Source: Dyella sp. BiH032
Lineage (GTDB): Bacteria; Pseudomonadota; Gammaproteobacteria; Xanthomonadales; Rhodanobacteraceae
DNA: 64,000 nt
Assembly (NCBI RefSeq): GCF_031954525.1
Contig: NZ_CP134867.1
Span: 4,030,001 to 4,094,000, forward strand
Direction: 5' to 3'
Made by a program: the position numbers and the translations under genes
Notes under the pieces: model-generated
The model's database searches: none
Told to the model about the DNA's origin: nothing
The model's input: only the letters and a program-made list of their open reading frames with translations
Shown: piece by piece, positions 19,680-29,091 of the stretch
How the letters are laid out: every line of letters begins with the position of its first letter
Numbering within the stretch: position 1 is the first letter of the stretch

Positions 19680-20528
19680 ATGAACGAGGACCCTGGCAGT
19701 ACCAACGGCCCGGCCCACCGCACGTGGTGGGATCGACTGGGCCATCTCTTTTCCGGTGAACCGCGCAATCGCGAAGAGCTCATCGAGGAGCTGCGCTCCG
19801 CCCAGGCCAACGGCCTGCTCTCCAACGATACCCTCGCCATGGTCGAGGGCGCGATCAAGGTCACCGAGCTCAGCGTCGACGACGTAATGGTGCCGCGCGC
19901 GCAGATCGTGATGATCTCCGCCGACGCGCCACTGCGCGAGATCTTCGACATCGTCGTGAAATCCGGCCACTCCCGCTTCCCCGTCCACGGGGAGGACAAG
20001 GACGAGATCCTGGGCATCCTGCTGGCCAAGGACCTGCTCCGCTTCGTGGGCCGGGACCAGGACTTCAGCATCATCACGATCCTCCGCCCCGCAGTGCTCA
20101 TTCCCGAGGCCATGCGCCTCAACGTGCTGCTGGCGGAATTCCGCCATACCCGCAACCACATGGCGCTGGTGGTGGACGAGTACGGCGGCGTCGCCGGGCT
20201 CATCACCATCGAGGACGTGCTGGAACAGATCGTCGGCGAGATCGACGACGAGCATGACGACGAGGAAGAGCCGCAGCTGATGCACGAGCAGGCCGGCGGC
20301 GGCTGGATGGTCAGCGCGCTCACGCCGATCGCCGACTTCAACGAGCAGGCCGGCGCCGCGTTCTCGGACGAGGAGTTCGACACCGTCGGCGGCATGGCCA
20401 CGTCCGAGTTCGGCCACCTGCCCGAAGTGGGCGAAGAGGTCGTCATCGGCGACTACCTGTTCCACGTCACCGAGGCAGACGACCGCCGCGTGCAGCAGTT
20501 CCGCGTCACCCGCCTGGCGGCAGGCTGA
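19680..20528 (+). CDS. corC: CorC/YbeX-like protein with two CBS domains and a transporter-associated domain
   Basis: A 282-residue soluble CorC-type protein. The CBS pair spans roughly residues 65-190 (VDDVMVPRAQIVMISADAP; VVDEYGGVAGLITIEDVLEQIVGEI), and a C-terminal CorC_HlyC domain follows. E. coli YbeX/CorC is linked to magnesium and cobalt efflux and to ribosome-related stress. The gene follows ybeY after about 105 bp. The usual next gene lnt is not found here. A TAGACT box at 19635-19640 might provide a separate -10, but no convincing -35 accompanies it. Confidence 0.92.
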   Translation: MNEDPGSTNGPAHRTWWDRLGHLFSGEPRNREELIEELRSAQANGLLSNDTLAMVEGAIKVTELSVDDVMVPRAQIVMISADAPLREIFDIVVKSGHSRFPVHGEDKDEILGILLAKDLLRFVGRDQDFSIITILRPAVLIPEAMRLNVLLAEFRHTRNHMALVVDEYGGVAGLITIEDVLEQIVGEIDDEHDDEEEPQLMHEQAGGGWMVSALTPIADFNEQAGAAFSDEEFDTVGGMATSEFGHLPEVGEEVVIGDYLFHVTEADDRRVQQFRVTRLAAG

Positions 20529-20565
20529 GCCGCCGCCCTCCCACCGCTCGAAGGAAACGCCCACG

Positions 20566-21783
20566 ATGAGCCTGGTCGCTCGCACCCTCCTGCTGCTTGC
20601 TTTGCTGGGAGGCGTGTTCGCGCAGGCCCACGCGGGCGTCGCCAACGCCCCGGGCGCCAACCTGGAAGTCGCCCTGGTCACCTACGGGCCGGGCGAAACC
20701 TATTGGGAACGCTTCGGCCACGACGCGATCCAGCTGCGCGACACGGTCAGCGGCGAATCGGTCAATTTCAATTACGGCGTTTTCGACTTCGACGAGAGCG
20801 GCTTCCTGCTTAATTTCGCGCGCGGCCGCATGCATTACCTGATGGATGCGGCACCCAGCGAACTGGACGAGCGCTTCTACGTCCAGTCCGGGCGCTCCGT
20901 CACGCGCCAGCCGCTGGCACTCACGCCTGACCAGGCCGCCGCGCTGCGCGACTTCCTCCTGTGGAACCTGCGGCCCGAGAACGCCCGCTACGACTACGAC
21001 TACTACGCCGACAACTGCACCACCCGCGTGCGCGACGCACTCGACCGTGCCCTCGGCGGCGTGATCCGGAAGCAGCTGGAAACGCGCGCCGGCGGCATGA
21101 CCTATCGCCAGCAGACCGCACGCCTCATGAGTGCGCAGCCATGGCTGATGCTGATCCTCGACCTCGGCCTCGGCCCGTACGCCGACCAGCCGCTCAGCGC
21201 CTGGCAGGAAAGCTTCTTGCCGATGGTTCTGCAGCGCGAACTCGCGCACGTGAACATCGACGATGGCGCGGGCGGCACCCGCTCGCTGACCGGCGAAGGC
21301 ACCCTGCTCTCGCCGAACCGCCTCGACGTTCCTCCGGACCAGGCACCCGACCTGCGCATGCCCCTGGCCGTGGCCGGACTCGTCTTCGCCGCGCTGCTGA
21401 TCGTCAGTGCCAGACACTGGCCCACCGGACTCGCCCTGTTCGGCACGCTCTATCTGGTGGCCGCCGGCATCGTGGGCGTCCTGCTGCTGGTGCTGTGGAC
21501 TCTCACCACGCATCACTCCGCCTGGGCAAACGCGAACCTGCTGCTGTTCAATCCCCTCGCCTTCCTGCTGCTGCCCTCGCTATGGCGCGCCCGCCGCGGC
21601 CTCGCCGCCTCCCGCCTCGCCGACCGTATCCTCCTGCTGCAGCTCATCGCCCTGGCCGCCGCCATGGCCCTGCACCTGCTCCCCGGCATCGTGCAACAGA
21701 ACCAGCCCTGGCTGCTGTTCGCGATCCCGTGCTGGCTGGCGTTGTCGTGGAGTATGCGGCGGGGGTTGCGGCGCCTCGGCTGA
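20566..21783 (+). CDS. DUF4105 (Lnb-type periplasmic) membrane protein
   Basis: A 405-residue protein with a signal peptide (LLLLALLGGVFAQAHAG), a periplasmic domain of about 240 residues and five or so C-terminal membrane helices. The periplasmic part has YWERFGHDAI and DYYADNCTTRVRDAL, the His and Cys-Thr motifs of the DUF4105 family, which resembles papain-like/NlpC folds. The catalytic role is not established and I do not assign one. It lies 37 bp downstream of corC on the same strand, in the place where lnt usually stands. Confidence 0.8.
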   Translation: MSLVARTLLLLALLGGVFAQAHAGVANAPGANLEVALVTYGPGETYWERFGHDAIQLRDTVSGESVNFNYGVFDFDESGFLLNFARGRMHYLMDAAPSELDERFYVQSGRSVTRQPLALTPDQAAALRDFLLWNLRPENARYDYDYYADNCTTRVRDALDRALGGVIRKQLETRAGGMTYRQQTARLMSAQPWLMLILDLGLGPYADQPLSAWQESFLPMVLQRELAHVNIDDGAGGTRSLTGEGTLLSPNRLDVPPDQAPDLRMPLAVAGLVFAALLIVSARHWPTGLALFGTLYLVAAGIVGVLLLVLWTLTTHHSAWANANLLLFNPLAFLLLPSLWRARRGLAASRLADRILLLQLIALAAAMALHLLPGIVQQNQPWLLFAIPCWLALSWSMRRGLRRLG

Positions 21784-21852
21784 CCGGTCCCGCAAACGCC
21801 GCTCGACGTCGCGCTATTGAACGCGTAACAAAGCCCTGGGCATCATGCGCCC

Positions 21853-22875
21853 ATGCAAACGAGCGCCCCAGTCCTTTCCACAACCGACGCCGCCATGCCG
21901 GGCATGGTCGTCAATTGCGTTGCCTATCACACCCGCGACGGCCGACGAATCGGCGACATCACGCTCGATGCGATCAGCGATGTACTGAAGGAACCCGACA
22001 CCTTCGTATGGGTCGGCCTGCACGAACCGGACGAGTCGCTGCTGCTGAAGCTGCAGGAGGAGTTCGACCTGCATGATCTTGCGATCGAGGATGCGCAGCA
22101 CGCACACCAGCGCACCAAGATCGAGGCTTATGGCGATTCGCTGTTCATCGTGGTGCAGACCGCTCAGCTGGTGAACGGCAACATCGCATTCGGCGAGACG
22201 CATATCTTCCTGGGACCGCGCTACCTGGTGACCGTGCGCCACGGCGCATCGCTCTCCTACGCGCCGGCCCGCCGCGCCTGCGAGCACACCCCGGATCTGC
22301 TGGCGCTCGGCCCCAGCTACGGCCTCTATGGCGTGCTCGACTTCATCGTCGACAACCTGCTGCCGATCGTGCGTGAGTTCAAGGAAGAGCTGCAGGAGCT
22401 CGAGAAGGACATTTTCGGCGACACCTTCAAGCGCGGCACGGTGCGGCGCCTGTACGACATGCAGCGCGACCTGATGACTCTGCGCCTGGCGGTGGCACCG
22501 CTGCAGGACATCATCAGCCAGCTCGTACGCATGCATCCGCACCTGATCCAGGACGAACTGCGTGCGTACTTCCGCGACGTCTACGACCACGTCTTCCGCG
22601 TCAACGAGTCGATCAGCGCGATGCGCGAAATGCTCGCGGCCGCGATCAACATCAACCTTTCGCTGGTGACGTTCAACCAGAACGAGGTCATGAAGAAACT
22701 GGCCGGCTGGGCCGCGATGCTAGCGGCACCCACCCTGATCACCAGCTGGTACGGCATGAACTTCCACCACATGCCCGAGCTCGACAAGAGCTGGGCCTAT
22801 CCCGCGATGATCTGCCTGGTGATCGGCGTAGTGGGCGGCATCTTCGTCTGGCTCAAACGCTCACGCTGGCTTTGA
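21853..22875 (+). CDS. corA: Magnesium/cobalt transporter CorA
   Basis: A 340-residue CorA-type channel. The large N-terminal cytoplasmic domain ends in a long stalk helix. Two C-terminal membrane helices flank the YGMN pore motif (WYGMNFHHMPELDKSW), and the protein ends in the basic KRSRWL tail. The GMN motif sets the selectivity filter for Mg2+ and Co2+. A strong bidirectional terminator follows. It is near corC, another gene linked to magnesium, but they are separate transcription units by spacing. Confidence 0.95.
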   Translation: MQTSAPVLSTTDAAMPGMVVNCVAYHTRDGRRIGDITLDAISDVLKEPDTFVWVGLHEPDESLLLKLQEEFDLHDLAIEDAQHAHQRTKIEAYGDSLFIVVQTAQLVNGNIAFGETHIFLGPRYLVTVRHGASLSYAPARRACEHTPDLLALGPSYGLYGVLDFIVDNLLPIVREFKEELQELEKDIFGDTFKRGTVRRLYDMQRDLMTLRLAVAPLQDIISQLVRMHPHLIQDELRAYFRDVYDHVFRVNESISAMREMLAAAININLSLVTFNQNEVMKKLAGWAAMLAAPTLITSWYGMNFHHMPELDKSWAYPAMICLVIGVVGGIFVWLKRSRWL

Positions 22876-22896
22876 GGCCGCCGAATGGCGCGCATG

Positions 22897-22924
22897 AAAA
22901 AGGCGACCCGAGGGTCGCCTTTTT
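22897..22924. terminator. Bidirectional terminator between corA and the S9 peptidase gene
   Basis: A 13-base arm (22897-22909) pairs with 22912-22924, with A and T runs at its two ends. It can stop both corA and the convergent peptidase transcript. Confidence 0.9.
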
Positions 22925-22940
22925 CATTCAACGGGACCGA

Positions 22941-25046
22941 TCATTTCCCGCTTTTCTTGCCGCCATCGTCCGCGGTCCACTGCTTCAGCCATGCGTTGAC
23001 CGTCTCGTGCCACTGCACGCTGTTCTGCGGCTTGAGCACCCAATGGTTCTCATCGGGGAAGTGCAGGAACTGGCTGGGAATGCCGCGGCGCTGCATGGCG
23101 GTGAACGCTCCTAGGCCCTGTACGTCCGGGATGCGGAAGTCCTTGCCGCCGTGAACGACCAGCATCGGCACGCGCCAATCCTTCACGTGATTGAGCGGGT
23201 TGAACTTCTCGTAGTTCTCCGGATGCTCATACTGCGTTCCGCTGTTTTCCTTTTCCTCGAACCAGAGTTCTTCGGTGGAGTAGTACATCGAACGGGTGTC
23301 GAACACGCCGTCGTGATCGACCAGGCACTTCCAAGGCTCGTTCCACACACCGGCGATCCAATACACCATGAAGCCGCCATAGCTGGCGCCCAGCGCGCAG
23401 GCACGGTTGGCATCGAGGAAGCTGTACTTGGAGAGCGCGGCCTTCCAGCCGGCCTTGAGATCGTCCAGCGGCTTGCCACCCCAGTCGCCCGAGATCGACT
23501 CCGTGAACGCCTGGCCGTAACCGGTGGAACCATGGAAGTTAATCGTGACGACAGCGAAGCCCTGGCCCGCGTAGGTCTGCGGGTTCCAGCGATAGCTCCA
23601 CGCATTGCTCATCGCGCCCTGCGGGCCGCCATGGATGATGAAGGCCACCGGATACTTGCGGCCGGACTTGTAGTTGGCAGGCTTGACGACGTAACCCTGC
23701 ACCGTCTCGTTGTTCCAACCCTTGAAGGTGAAGAACTCCGCATCGCCCATCTGCGTGTTCTTCAGGCGCTGTGCGTTGTAGTGCGTCACCTGCTTCAAGC
23801 CCTTGCCCTGCAGGTCGGACACATACAGGTCGGCCGGGTGCTTCAGGTCATCGCGCTGCAGCAGCAAGCGGGACTTGCCCAGGTCATAGCCGCCCACCGA
23901 TCCCTCGCCGACAACCGTACGCACCTTGCCGGTAGCCACATCGATGGCGAACAGTGGATGCTGCCCGTGGTCATCGGAGGTCGCATAAAGCGTCTTGCCG
24001 TCGGCCGATATCTTGAGGCTGCCGGCCGAGCGGTCCCAATCCGGCGCGACTTCGCGCTTCTGCCCACTGTCCAGATCCAGGGCGGTGATGGCGAAGCGGT
24101 CCGCCTCGGAACCCGGATCCTTCATGGCCAGGTAGTACAGCGTCTTGCCGTCCGGCGAAGCCACCGGGAACGCATCCCAGGCGAGGTTGGCGGCGGTCAG
24201 GTTCTTCGGCGCCATGGAACCGTCGGCCGGCACGCTGAAGACGTCGAAGTTGGTCGACCACGGCTCGGTCTTGCCCGCGATGCGCGCGCCGAAATAAACC
24301 GTGCGGCCGTCCGGCGAGAAGCCGAACTCGTCGTCGCCGCCGAACGGTTTGCTCGGCACGTCGCCGTCGATGCCACGACTCAGCAGGCTAGGCGCTTCGT
24401 CGGCGTTGTCCAGGTCGGCGATGAACAATTGCGCGCGACGACCGTCAGCCCAGGTATCCCAGTGGCGCACGAAAACCTTGTCGTAGACCGTACCGGTCGA
24501 CTTGTCGGCCTCACGTCCGTCCAGGCGCTCCTTGGTGCAGGCCAGGTCGGCGCAATCGGTGAAGACGTCGAAGCTCAGCAGCGCGCGCTTGCCGTCCGGC
24601 GAAAGCACGAATGCGTTGACATCCAGCGGCGCATGCGTCACCTGGCTCGGCGCCGCGGCGGTCTTGCCGAGCAGCCCGGCTTGCGGCGGGTTCGATCCCC
24701 AGCGCCACAGCTGGGACACCCCGTCCTTGGCCGCGAGGTAGTAAAACGAGTTGCCATCCGGCGCCCACCGCGGGGACGAACCCTTGTCCACCACCTTCCG
24801 CGGTTGCCCGCCCTGCTGCAGATCCAGCAGATAGATGGCGGTCACGCCCTTGTTCGCCGCGTAATCGGTGCTGCGCACCGTGTACAGCGCAAAGCGTCCA
24901 TCCGGCGATAGCTGCGGATCGCCCACGCGATCCATCATCACCAGGTCGCGGATATTGAAGGGATGCGGCGAACGGCTCTCGACCTCGGCGGCCATGGCCG
25001 GCAGGGTCGCCAGTGCGAGCCCCAGTGCGGCGAACAGGGGTTTCAT
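22941..25046 (-). CDS. S9 family prolyl oligopeptidase-type peptidase, secreted
   Basis: A 701-residue periplasmic peptidase with signal peptide (FAALGLALATLPAMAAE). An N-terminal seven-bladed propeller contains repeated DGK/DGR blade motifs, and a C-terminal alpha/beta-hydrolase domain follows. The catalytic serine is in GASYGGF, the aspartate in HGGKDFRIP and the histidine in DENHWVL. The family includes dipeptidyl and acylaminoacyl peptidases; the exact specificity is unknown. It is divergent from a POT peptide transporter, which suggests a shared role in using peptides. ATG 25046 is preceded by AGGGA. Confidence 0.93.
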   Translation of the reverse strand: MKPLFAALGLALATLPAMAAEVESRSPHPFNIRDLVMMDRVGDPQLSPDGRFALYTVRSTDYAANKGVTAIYLLDLQQGGQPRKVVDKGSSPRWAPDGNSFYYLAAKDGVSQLWRWGSNPPQAGLLGKTAAAPSQVTHAPLDVNAFVLSPDGKRALLSFDVFTDCADLACTKERLDGREADKSTGTVYDKVFVRHWDTWADGRRAQLFIADLDNADEAPSLLSRGIDGDVPSKPFGGDDEFGFSPDGRTVYFGARIAGKTEPWSTNFDVFSVPADGSMAPKNLTAANLAWDAFPVASPDGKTLYYLAMKDPGSEADRFAITALDLDSGQKREVAPDWDRSAGSLKISADGKTLYATSDDHGQHPLFAIDVATGKVRTVVGEGSVGGYDLGKSRLLLQRDDLKHPADLYVSDLQGKGLKQVTHYNAQRLKNTQMGDAEFFTFKGWNNETVQGYVVKPANYKSGRKYPVAFIIHGGPQGAMSNAWSYRWNPQTYAGQGFAVVTINFHGSTGYGQAFTESISGDWGGKPLDDLKAGWKAALSKYSFLDANRACALGASYGGFMVYWIAGVWNEPWKCLVDHDGVFDTRSMYYSTEELWFEEKENSGTQYEHPENYEKFNPLNHVKDWRVPMLVVHGGKDFRIPDVQGLGAFTAMQRRGIPSQFLHFPDENHWVLKPQNSVQWHETVNAWLKQWTADDGGKKSGK

Positions 25047-25162
25047 GGGTGGGATTCCCTCGGCGGAACGAAGACGCAAACGGTAAGAGCCCGCGCCAAC
25101 CGACGCAAGGAATAACGCAGCACCGCAGGCTCCCGCGCGGCCTGACTCATCGCTGCCCTCGC

Positions 25163-25168
25163 TATACT
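25163..25168 (+). promoter_or_regulatory. Candidate -10 box for the POT transporter gene
   Basis: TATACT stands 24 bases before the ATG. No good -35 is visible at 16-18 bases. The same GCTATACTCG string recurs before the second S9 peptidase gene at 48461-48470, which supports it as a genuine -10 type. Confidence 0.4.
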
Positions 25169-25192
25169 CGCCGCTTTGGCCACGGCACGCCC

Positions 25193-26944
25193 ATGGATCC
25201 TGCCAACCCCGCCGCCAGCCTCGCGGCCACCCGCCCATCGGCGCAGCCGCTTCGGGAAGAGCTGTTCGGCCATCCGAAAGGGCTCTACGTCTGTTTCTTC
25301 ACCGAGATGTGGGAGCGTTTTTCGTTCTATGGAATGAAGGCGCTGCTGGCGCTTTATCTCATCAAGCACCACGGCTTCAGCGACGCCGAAAGCCTGTCCG
25401 TGCTCGGCGCCTACGGCGGGTTGGTCTATGCCACGCCGGTACTGGGCGGCCTGCTGGCCGACCGTTACCTGGGCATGCGCAAAGCGGTGGTGCTCGGCGG
25501 CGTGCTGCTGTGCCTGGGCCACCTGGGCATGGCGGTGGAAGGGCACGCGGCCACGATCGGGCCGGACGGCGTCGTGCACCGCGATCTGTTCGCGCTCAGC
25601 GTGTTCTATCTTTCGCTCGCGCTGATCATCAGCGGTGTGGGCTTCCTCAAGCCGAACATCTCCACCGTGGTCGGCAAGCTTTACGCGGAAGACGATCCGC
25701 GCCTCGATTCTGGCTTCACTCTGTTCTATGCGGGCATCAACGTGGGCGCGCTGTTTTCGGCCTTGATCTGCGGGTATCTCGGCGAGCGCTTCGGCTGGGG
25801 GTACGGCTTTGGTGCGGCGGGCATCGGGATGCTCGCAGGGCTGGCCGTGTTCCTCACCGGGCAGAAGTACCTGCAAGGTCATGCGGAGCCGCCCAATCCG
25901 GCCGCGTTGCGCCGACGGCTGCTTGGGCCGTTGAACGTGGAGTGGACGATCTACCTCTGCGCCGCGCTTGCGCTGCCCGCGCTGTGGGCTTTGATGCAAC
26001 TGGGCAGCGCGGTCTTGTGGCTGCAGGTGGCGACCATGGCCGCATGGCTCGGCTGGCTGGCCTGGTATGTGACCGCGCGCTGCACGCGCGTGCAAAGGCA
26101 GCAGATGCTCGCCTGCGTATTCTTCGTCGCGGTGTGCCTGCTGTTCTTCACTCTGTACGAGCAGACCTACGGCTCCTGGGTGCTGTTCAACGACCGCATG
26201 CTGACCAAGGACCTGTTCCCTTCGCTGGTGATCCGCGAAAGACATCCCGTGCCATGGTCCACGCTGCCGCTGGTACTCAGCCCGTTCCTGGTCGCCATCG
26301 CACTGCGGCTTCGCCAGGGCCGCCTGCCCGGCCTGCTGCTGGGCGGACTGACATTGATGGGCATCGCCTTCATCGTGCGCGACTGCATCGTGCTGCCGCA
26401 GAGCGCCAGCTCGCTTACGTATCTGGGCGCACTGTTCATCGTGCTGCTCTCCCCCATCGCCGCCTGGCTGTGGCCTTTCCTCGACCGCTTCGGCCTCAAC
26501 CCGTCCAAGCCCGCCAAGAGCGCCATCGGCCTGGCCTTCGCCGGCCTGTCGTTCCTGCCACTGATGGCCGGTAACCCGGACCCGGCGAGCGGCGCTCTGG
26601 GCAGCGTGTGGTGGATCGTCCTGGCCTACCTGCTGATCGAAGTCGGCGAAGTCGCCCTTGCTCCAATCGGTCTATCGGCCGTCACCGAACTCTCGGTGCC
26701 GCAGGTGGCGGGGTTGATGATGGGCGCGTGGTGGCTGGGAACCTCGTTCTCCGAGCAGCTGGCATCGATCCTGGGCAAGCTGGCCGCGCTGGATGTGCCG
26801 GCTGATGGGCAGATCGACATGGCGATGGCTACGGCGAAGTATGGAACGCTGTTTCAGCAGATGGTGTGGCTGGGGTTGGGGGCTGCCGTGGTTGCGCTGG
26901 TTGTGACGCCGGTGGTGAAGAAGTGGATGCATGGGGTGAGGTGA
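25193..26944 (+). CDS. POT/PTR family proton-dependent oligopeptide transporter
   Basis: A 583-residue inner-membrane transporter with about 14 helices. The POT signature FFTEMWERFSFYGMKALLALY (ExxERFxYYG type) is in helix 1, and the GGLLADRYLGMRKAV loop lies between helices 2 and 3. Such proteins import di- and tripeptides with protons. The pairing with a divergent S9 peptidase fits peptide scavenging. The ATG at 25193 is preferred over open frame upstream that covers the promoter. Confidence 0.93.
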   Translation: MDPANPAASLAATRPSAQPLREELFGHPKGLYVCFFTEMWERFSFYGMKALLALYLIKHHGFSDAESLSVLGAYGGLVYATPVLGGLLADRYLGMRKAVVLGGVLLCLGHLGMAVEGHAATIGPDGVVHRDLFALSVFYLSLALIISGVGFLKPNISTVVGKLYAEDDPRLDSGFTLFYAGINVGALFSALICGYLGERFGWGYGFGAAGIGMLAGLAVFLTGQKYLQGHAEPPNPAALRRRLLGPLNVEWTIYLCAALALPALWALMQLGSAVLWLQVATMAAWLGWLAWYVTARCTRVQRQQMLACVFFVAVCLLFFTLYEQTYGSWVLFNDRMLTKDLFPSLVIRERHPVPWSTLPLVLSPFLVAIALRLRQGRLPGLLLGGLTLMGIAFIVRDCIVLPQSASSLTYLGALFIVLLSPIAAWLWPFLDRFGLNPSKPAKSAIGLAFAGLSFLPLMAGNPDPASGALGSVWWIVLAYLLIEVGEVALAPIGLSAVTELSVPQVAGLMMGAWWLGTSFSEQLASILGKLAALDVPADGQIDMAMATAKYGTLFQQMVWLGLGAAVVALVVTPVVKKWMHGVR

Positions 26945-27013
26945 GCTTGCCTTTCATGCTGGCAACCAACACGATGCCGGCCGGGGTATGACCGCAGGGA
27001 ACGACAGGGGATG

Positions 27014-28378
27014 ATGGATACGACGATGCCGCGCTGCGGCGAAGCGAAACCGTTGGCACAGCGGTGGTGGTGGACGGCGCTGGTATTGATCGGGGTCGTG
27101 GCCTTTGCCATTCGCTGGTACTACGTCAGCCACGCCATCATCGATCGGCCGGTCCGCGGGGACGCAATCGAGTACCACGCCTATGCGTGGAACATGGCTC
27201 ATCACGGCGTGTTCTCCCGATCAAGGCCAGGCAGCGCGGCGGTCGTCGCCGACAACTTCCGCGATCCTGGCTACCCGGCTTTTCTGGCCTTCTGGATGGC
27301 CGTCTGCGGCGATTTCCCGAATTGGTACTGGCCGGTACTGCTGAGCCAGGTCCTGCTGGGCGCCCTGACTGTCGTCTTCCTTATGGCCGCAGCGAGACGC
27401 TGGATACCCGATCGCTGGCTGATAGCGGCTGGCCTGCTGATAGCGGTATGGCCGCACAGCGTCACGATCACTAGCTACGTGCTCAGTGAAACACTGCTCG
27501 GCTTTTGCTGCGCGCTCGGCTTCCTTTTGCTCGCCCAGGCGTTTCGCAACCACAACCGCTGGCTGGCCCTGGCGGCGGGCCTGGCGTTTGGCCTGGCGGC
27601 GATGACCAATGCCGTGCTGCTGCCCTTCGTTCCGCTGCTATGCCTGCTGCTGTGGTGGCGAAAGCTAGTGCCAGGTCGGCAGCTCGTTGCGCTTCTGCTA
27701 GGGATGGCGCTGCTACCCGCCGCATGGGCTATCCGCAATACACACGTCACCGCCGAAGAATCGTCCAGCAGCCGGGCGGTGATGAATCTCGTGCAGGGGT
27801 CGTGGCCGGAGTACCACGAAAGCTACTTCCGGAAAGTGATCTTCAAAGATCCCGAAGCAGAACAAATTCTGCGACAGATCGACCGCGAGTACCGAGTGTT
27901 CAAGGCCAGCCCGTCACAGGGACTGGCGACTATGTTCGCGCGCATGCAAACCGAACCGTGGCGCTATACCCGCTGGTATCTGTGGAAACCCATGCTGCTA
28001 TGGGACTGGGATATACGCGTGGGCGACGGAGATATCTACGTCTTTCCCACGCCTTACTCACCATTTAGGGACAAACCAGCACTGCGAGCCTTGGCCGCGA
28101 TATGCCATACCCTCGATCCAGCGCTCACCTTGCTGATGTTTCTCGGCAGCTTGCTGGCCTTGCTGAACATCCGAACCGGCCCACCGGCGAATACCGCCAT
28201 GGTTTTATTGCTCGGCTTCGTGACCCTGGTGTACTCCGTCCTTCAATCCGAGCCGCGTTATTCCATTCCGTTTCGGGGGCTGGAGATTCTCCTGGTGGCG
28301 CATGCAGGGTGGCGAGTTGCCGAATGGATAGGCAGCAAGCGCCTGGCAGTGCCCCGGGTATCCGGTGAAACATCGTGA
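27014..28378 (+). CDS. GT39-like (PMT_2 superfamily) membrane glycosyltransferase
   Basis: About 454 residues with around ten hydrophobic helices and a GT-C-type first periplasmic loop: [20 protein letters not shown], with Asp and Glu/Tyr in the position of the ArnT/PMT catalytic acid region (near residue 50). Such enzymes transfer a sugar from a polyprenyl-phosphate donor at the outer face of the inner membrane. AGGGG at 27006-27010 abuts ATG 27011, so ATG 27014 is the more likely start. It is followed after 91 bp by a pilin gene with its own promoter, so a role in pilin or envelope glycosylation is plausible but inferred. Confidence 0.8.
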   Translation: MDTTMPRCGEAKPLAQRWWWTALVLIGVVAFAIRWYYVSHAIIDRPVRGDAIEYHAYAWNMAHHGVFSRSRPGSAAVVADNFRDPGYPAFLAFWMAVCGDFPNWYWPVLLSQVLLGALTVVFLMAAARRWIPDRWLIAAGLLIAVWPHSVTITSYVLSETLLGFCCALGFLLLAQAFRNHNRWLALAAGLAFGLAAMTNAVLLPFVPLLCLLLWWRKLVPGRQLVALLLGMALLPAAWAIRNTHVTAEESSSSRAVMNLVQGSWPEYHESYFRKVIFKDPEAEQILRQIDREYRVFKASPSQGLATMFARMQTEPWRYTRWYLWKPMLLWDWDIRVGDGDIYVFPTPYSPFRDKPALRALAAICHTLDPALTLLMFLGSLLALLNIRTGPPANTAMVLLLGFVTLVYSVLQSEPRYSIPFRGLEILLVAHAGWRVAEWIGSKRLAVPRVSGETS

Positions 28379-28422
28379 TAACAATCACATTTCGGGACGG
28401 CTGAGGCGGCAGGCCAGAGGCT

Positions 28423-28438
28423 TGGTACAGGACGTGCT
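28423..28438 (+). promoter_or_regulatory. Sigma-54 (-24/-12) promoter of the first pilin gene
   Basis: TGGTACAGGACGTGCT has GG and GC exactly 10 bases apart and matches TGGCAYRN4TTGCW at nearly every other position. The expected start, about 12 bases after the GC, is near 28449, giving a 20-base leader that holds AGGGGG before the ATG. A small inverted repeat GTGAT-ATCAC (28375-28379, 28384-28388) lies about 70 bases upstream of the start. Confidence 0.8.
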
Positions 28439-28469
28439 AACCCAAAGGCATCAACCAGGGGGTTACATC

Positions 28470-28913
28470 ATGTTCCGGGCACGCAAAGCTCATGGCTTTA
28501 CCTTGATCGAACTGATGATTGTCGTCGCGATCATCGCCATCCTCGCGGCCATCGCCATTCCGGCTTACCAGGACTACGCCATTCGGGCACAAGTTGCCGA
28601 AGGCATGAGCTTGGCGGGCGGCGCTAAAACGGCAGTTTGGGACTACGTTTCAAATACGGGCAGGTTTCCCGCAAACAATCAATCCGCTGGGCTGGCCACG
28701 AATACATCGATAGTCGGAAACTATGTTTCCAATGTGGACGTCGCGGCAGGGCTCGTCACGGTGAAATTCCAGACGGCCAAAGCAAATACACATATCAACG
28801 CCGCGAGCTTGTATCTGGCACTTTCACCAGTGAGCCATGCAGGCAGCATCACGTGGACGTGCACCAAGAGCACCATTGACCCCAAGTACCTGCCGACCTC
28901 GTGCAGGCAGTAG
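28470..28913 (+). CDS. Type IVa pilin (first of two)
   Basis: A 147-residue prepilin. A nine-residue leader (MFRARKAHG) ends in glycine before [20 protein letters not shown], with the conserved Glu5 needed for assembly. The hydrophobic helix is followed by a globular domain with a C-terminal disulfide pair enclosing [13 protein letters not shown]. PilD, encoded at 43683-44543, should cleave and methylate it. About half the mature globular part differs from the second pilin. The gene has its own sigma-54 promoter, and no terminator is seen before the next gene. An open frame upstream (from 28365) is not the start because it precedes the promoter. Confidence 0.95.
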   Translation: MFRARKAHGFTLIELMIVVAIIAILAAIAIPAYQDYAIRAQVAEGMSLAGGAKTAVWDYVSNTGRFPANNQSAGLATNTSIVGNYVSNVDVAAGLVTVKFQTAKANTHINAASLYLALSPVSHAGSITWTCTKSTIDPKYLPTSCRQ

Positions 28914-29010
28914 GAACACACATGGTGACAAGAAGCGTCACCTACTGCCCAATTTTGGCCACCCACTCCTTTGCCAGCTCGATCACAATTCGGCCGGATG
29001 CGACGGTGAC

Positions 29011-29026
29011 TCGCAATCGATTGTGA
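29011..29026. promoter_or_regulatory. Candidate activator-binding palindrome upstream of the second pilin
   Basis: TCGCAATCGATTGTGA is an inverted repeat with a 10-base perfect core (CAATCGATTG). It lies about 100 bases upstream of the predicted sigma-54 start, the usual distance for an enhancer-binding protein such as PilR. Related half sites CACAATTC occur at 28984-28991 and 29044-29051. The rest of the 320-bp gap 28914-29233 holds no gene that I can support. Confidence 0.45.
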
Positions 29027-29091
29027 GCTTTCGTGAAGCTAGGCACAATTCCTAAGCCCACCACTATGCGGGAATATGCCGGCGGCAAAAA

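Noticed and set aside
24675..24705. A tRNA T-loop-like string (GGTTCGATCCCC)
   Set aside because: It lies inside the S9 peptidase coding sequence and has no matching acceptor stem, D-loop or anticodon arm.
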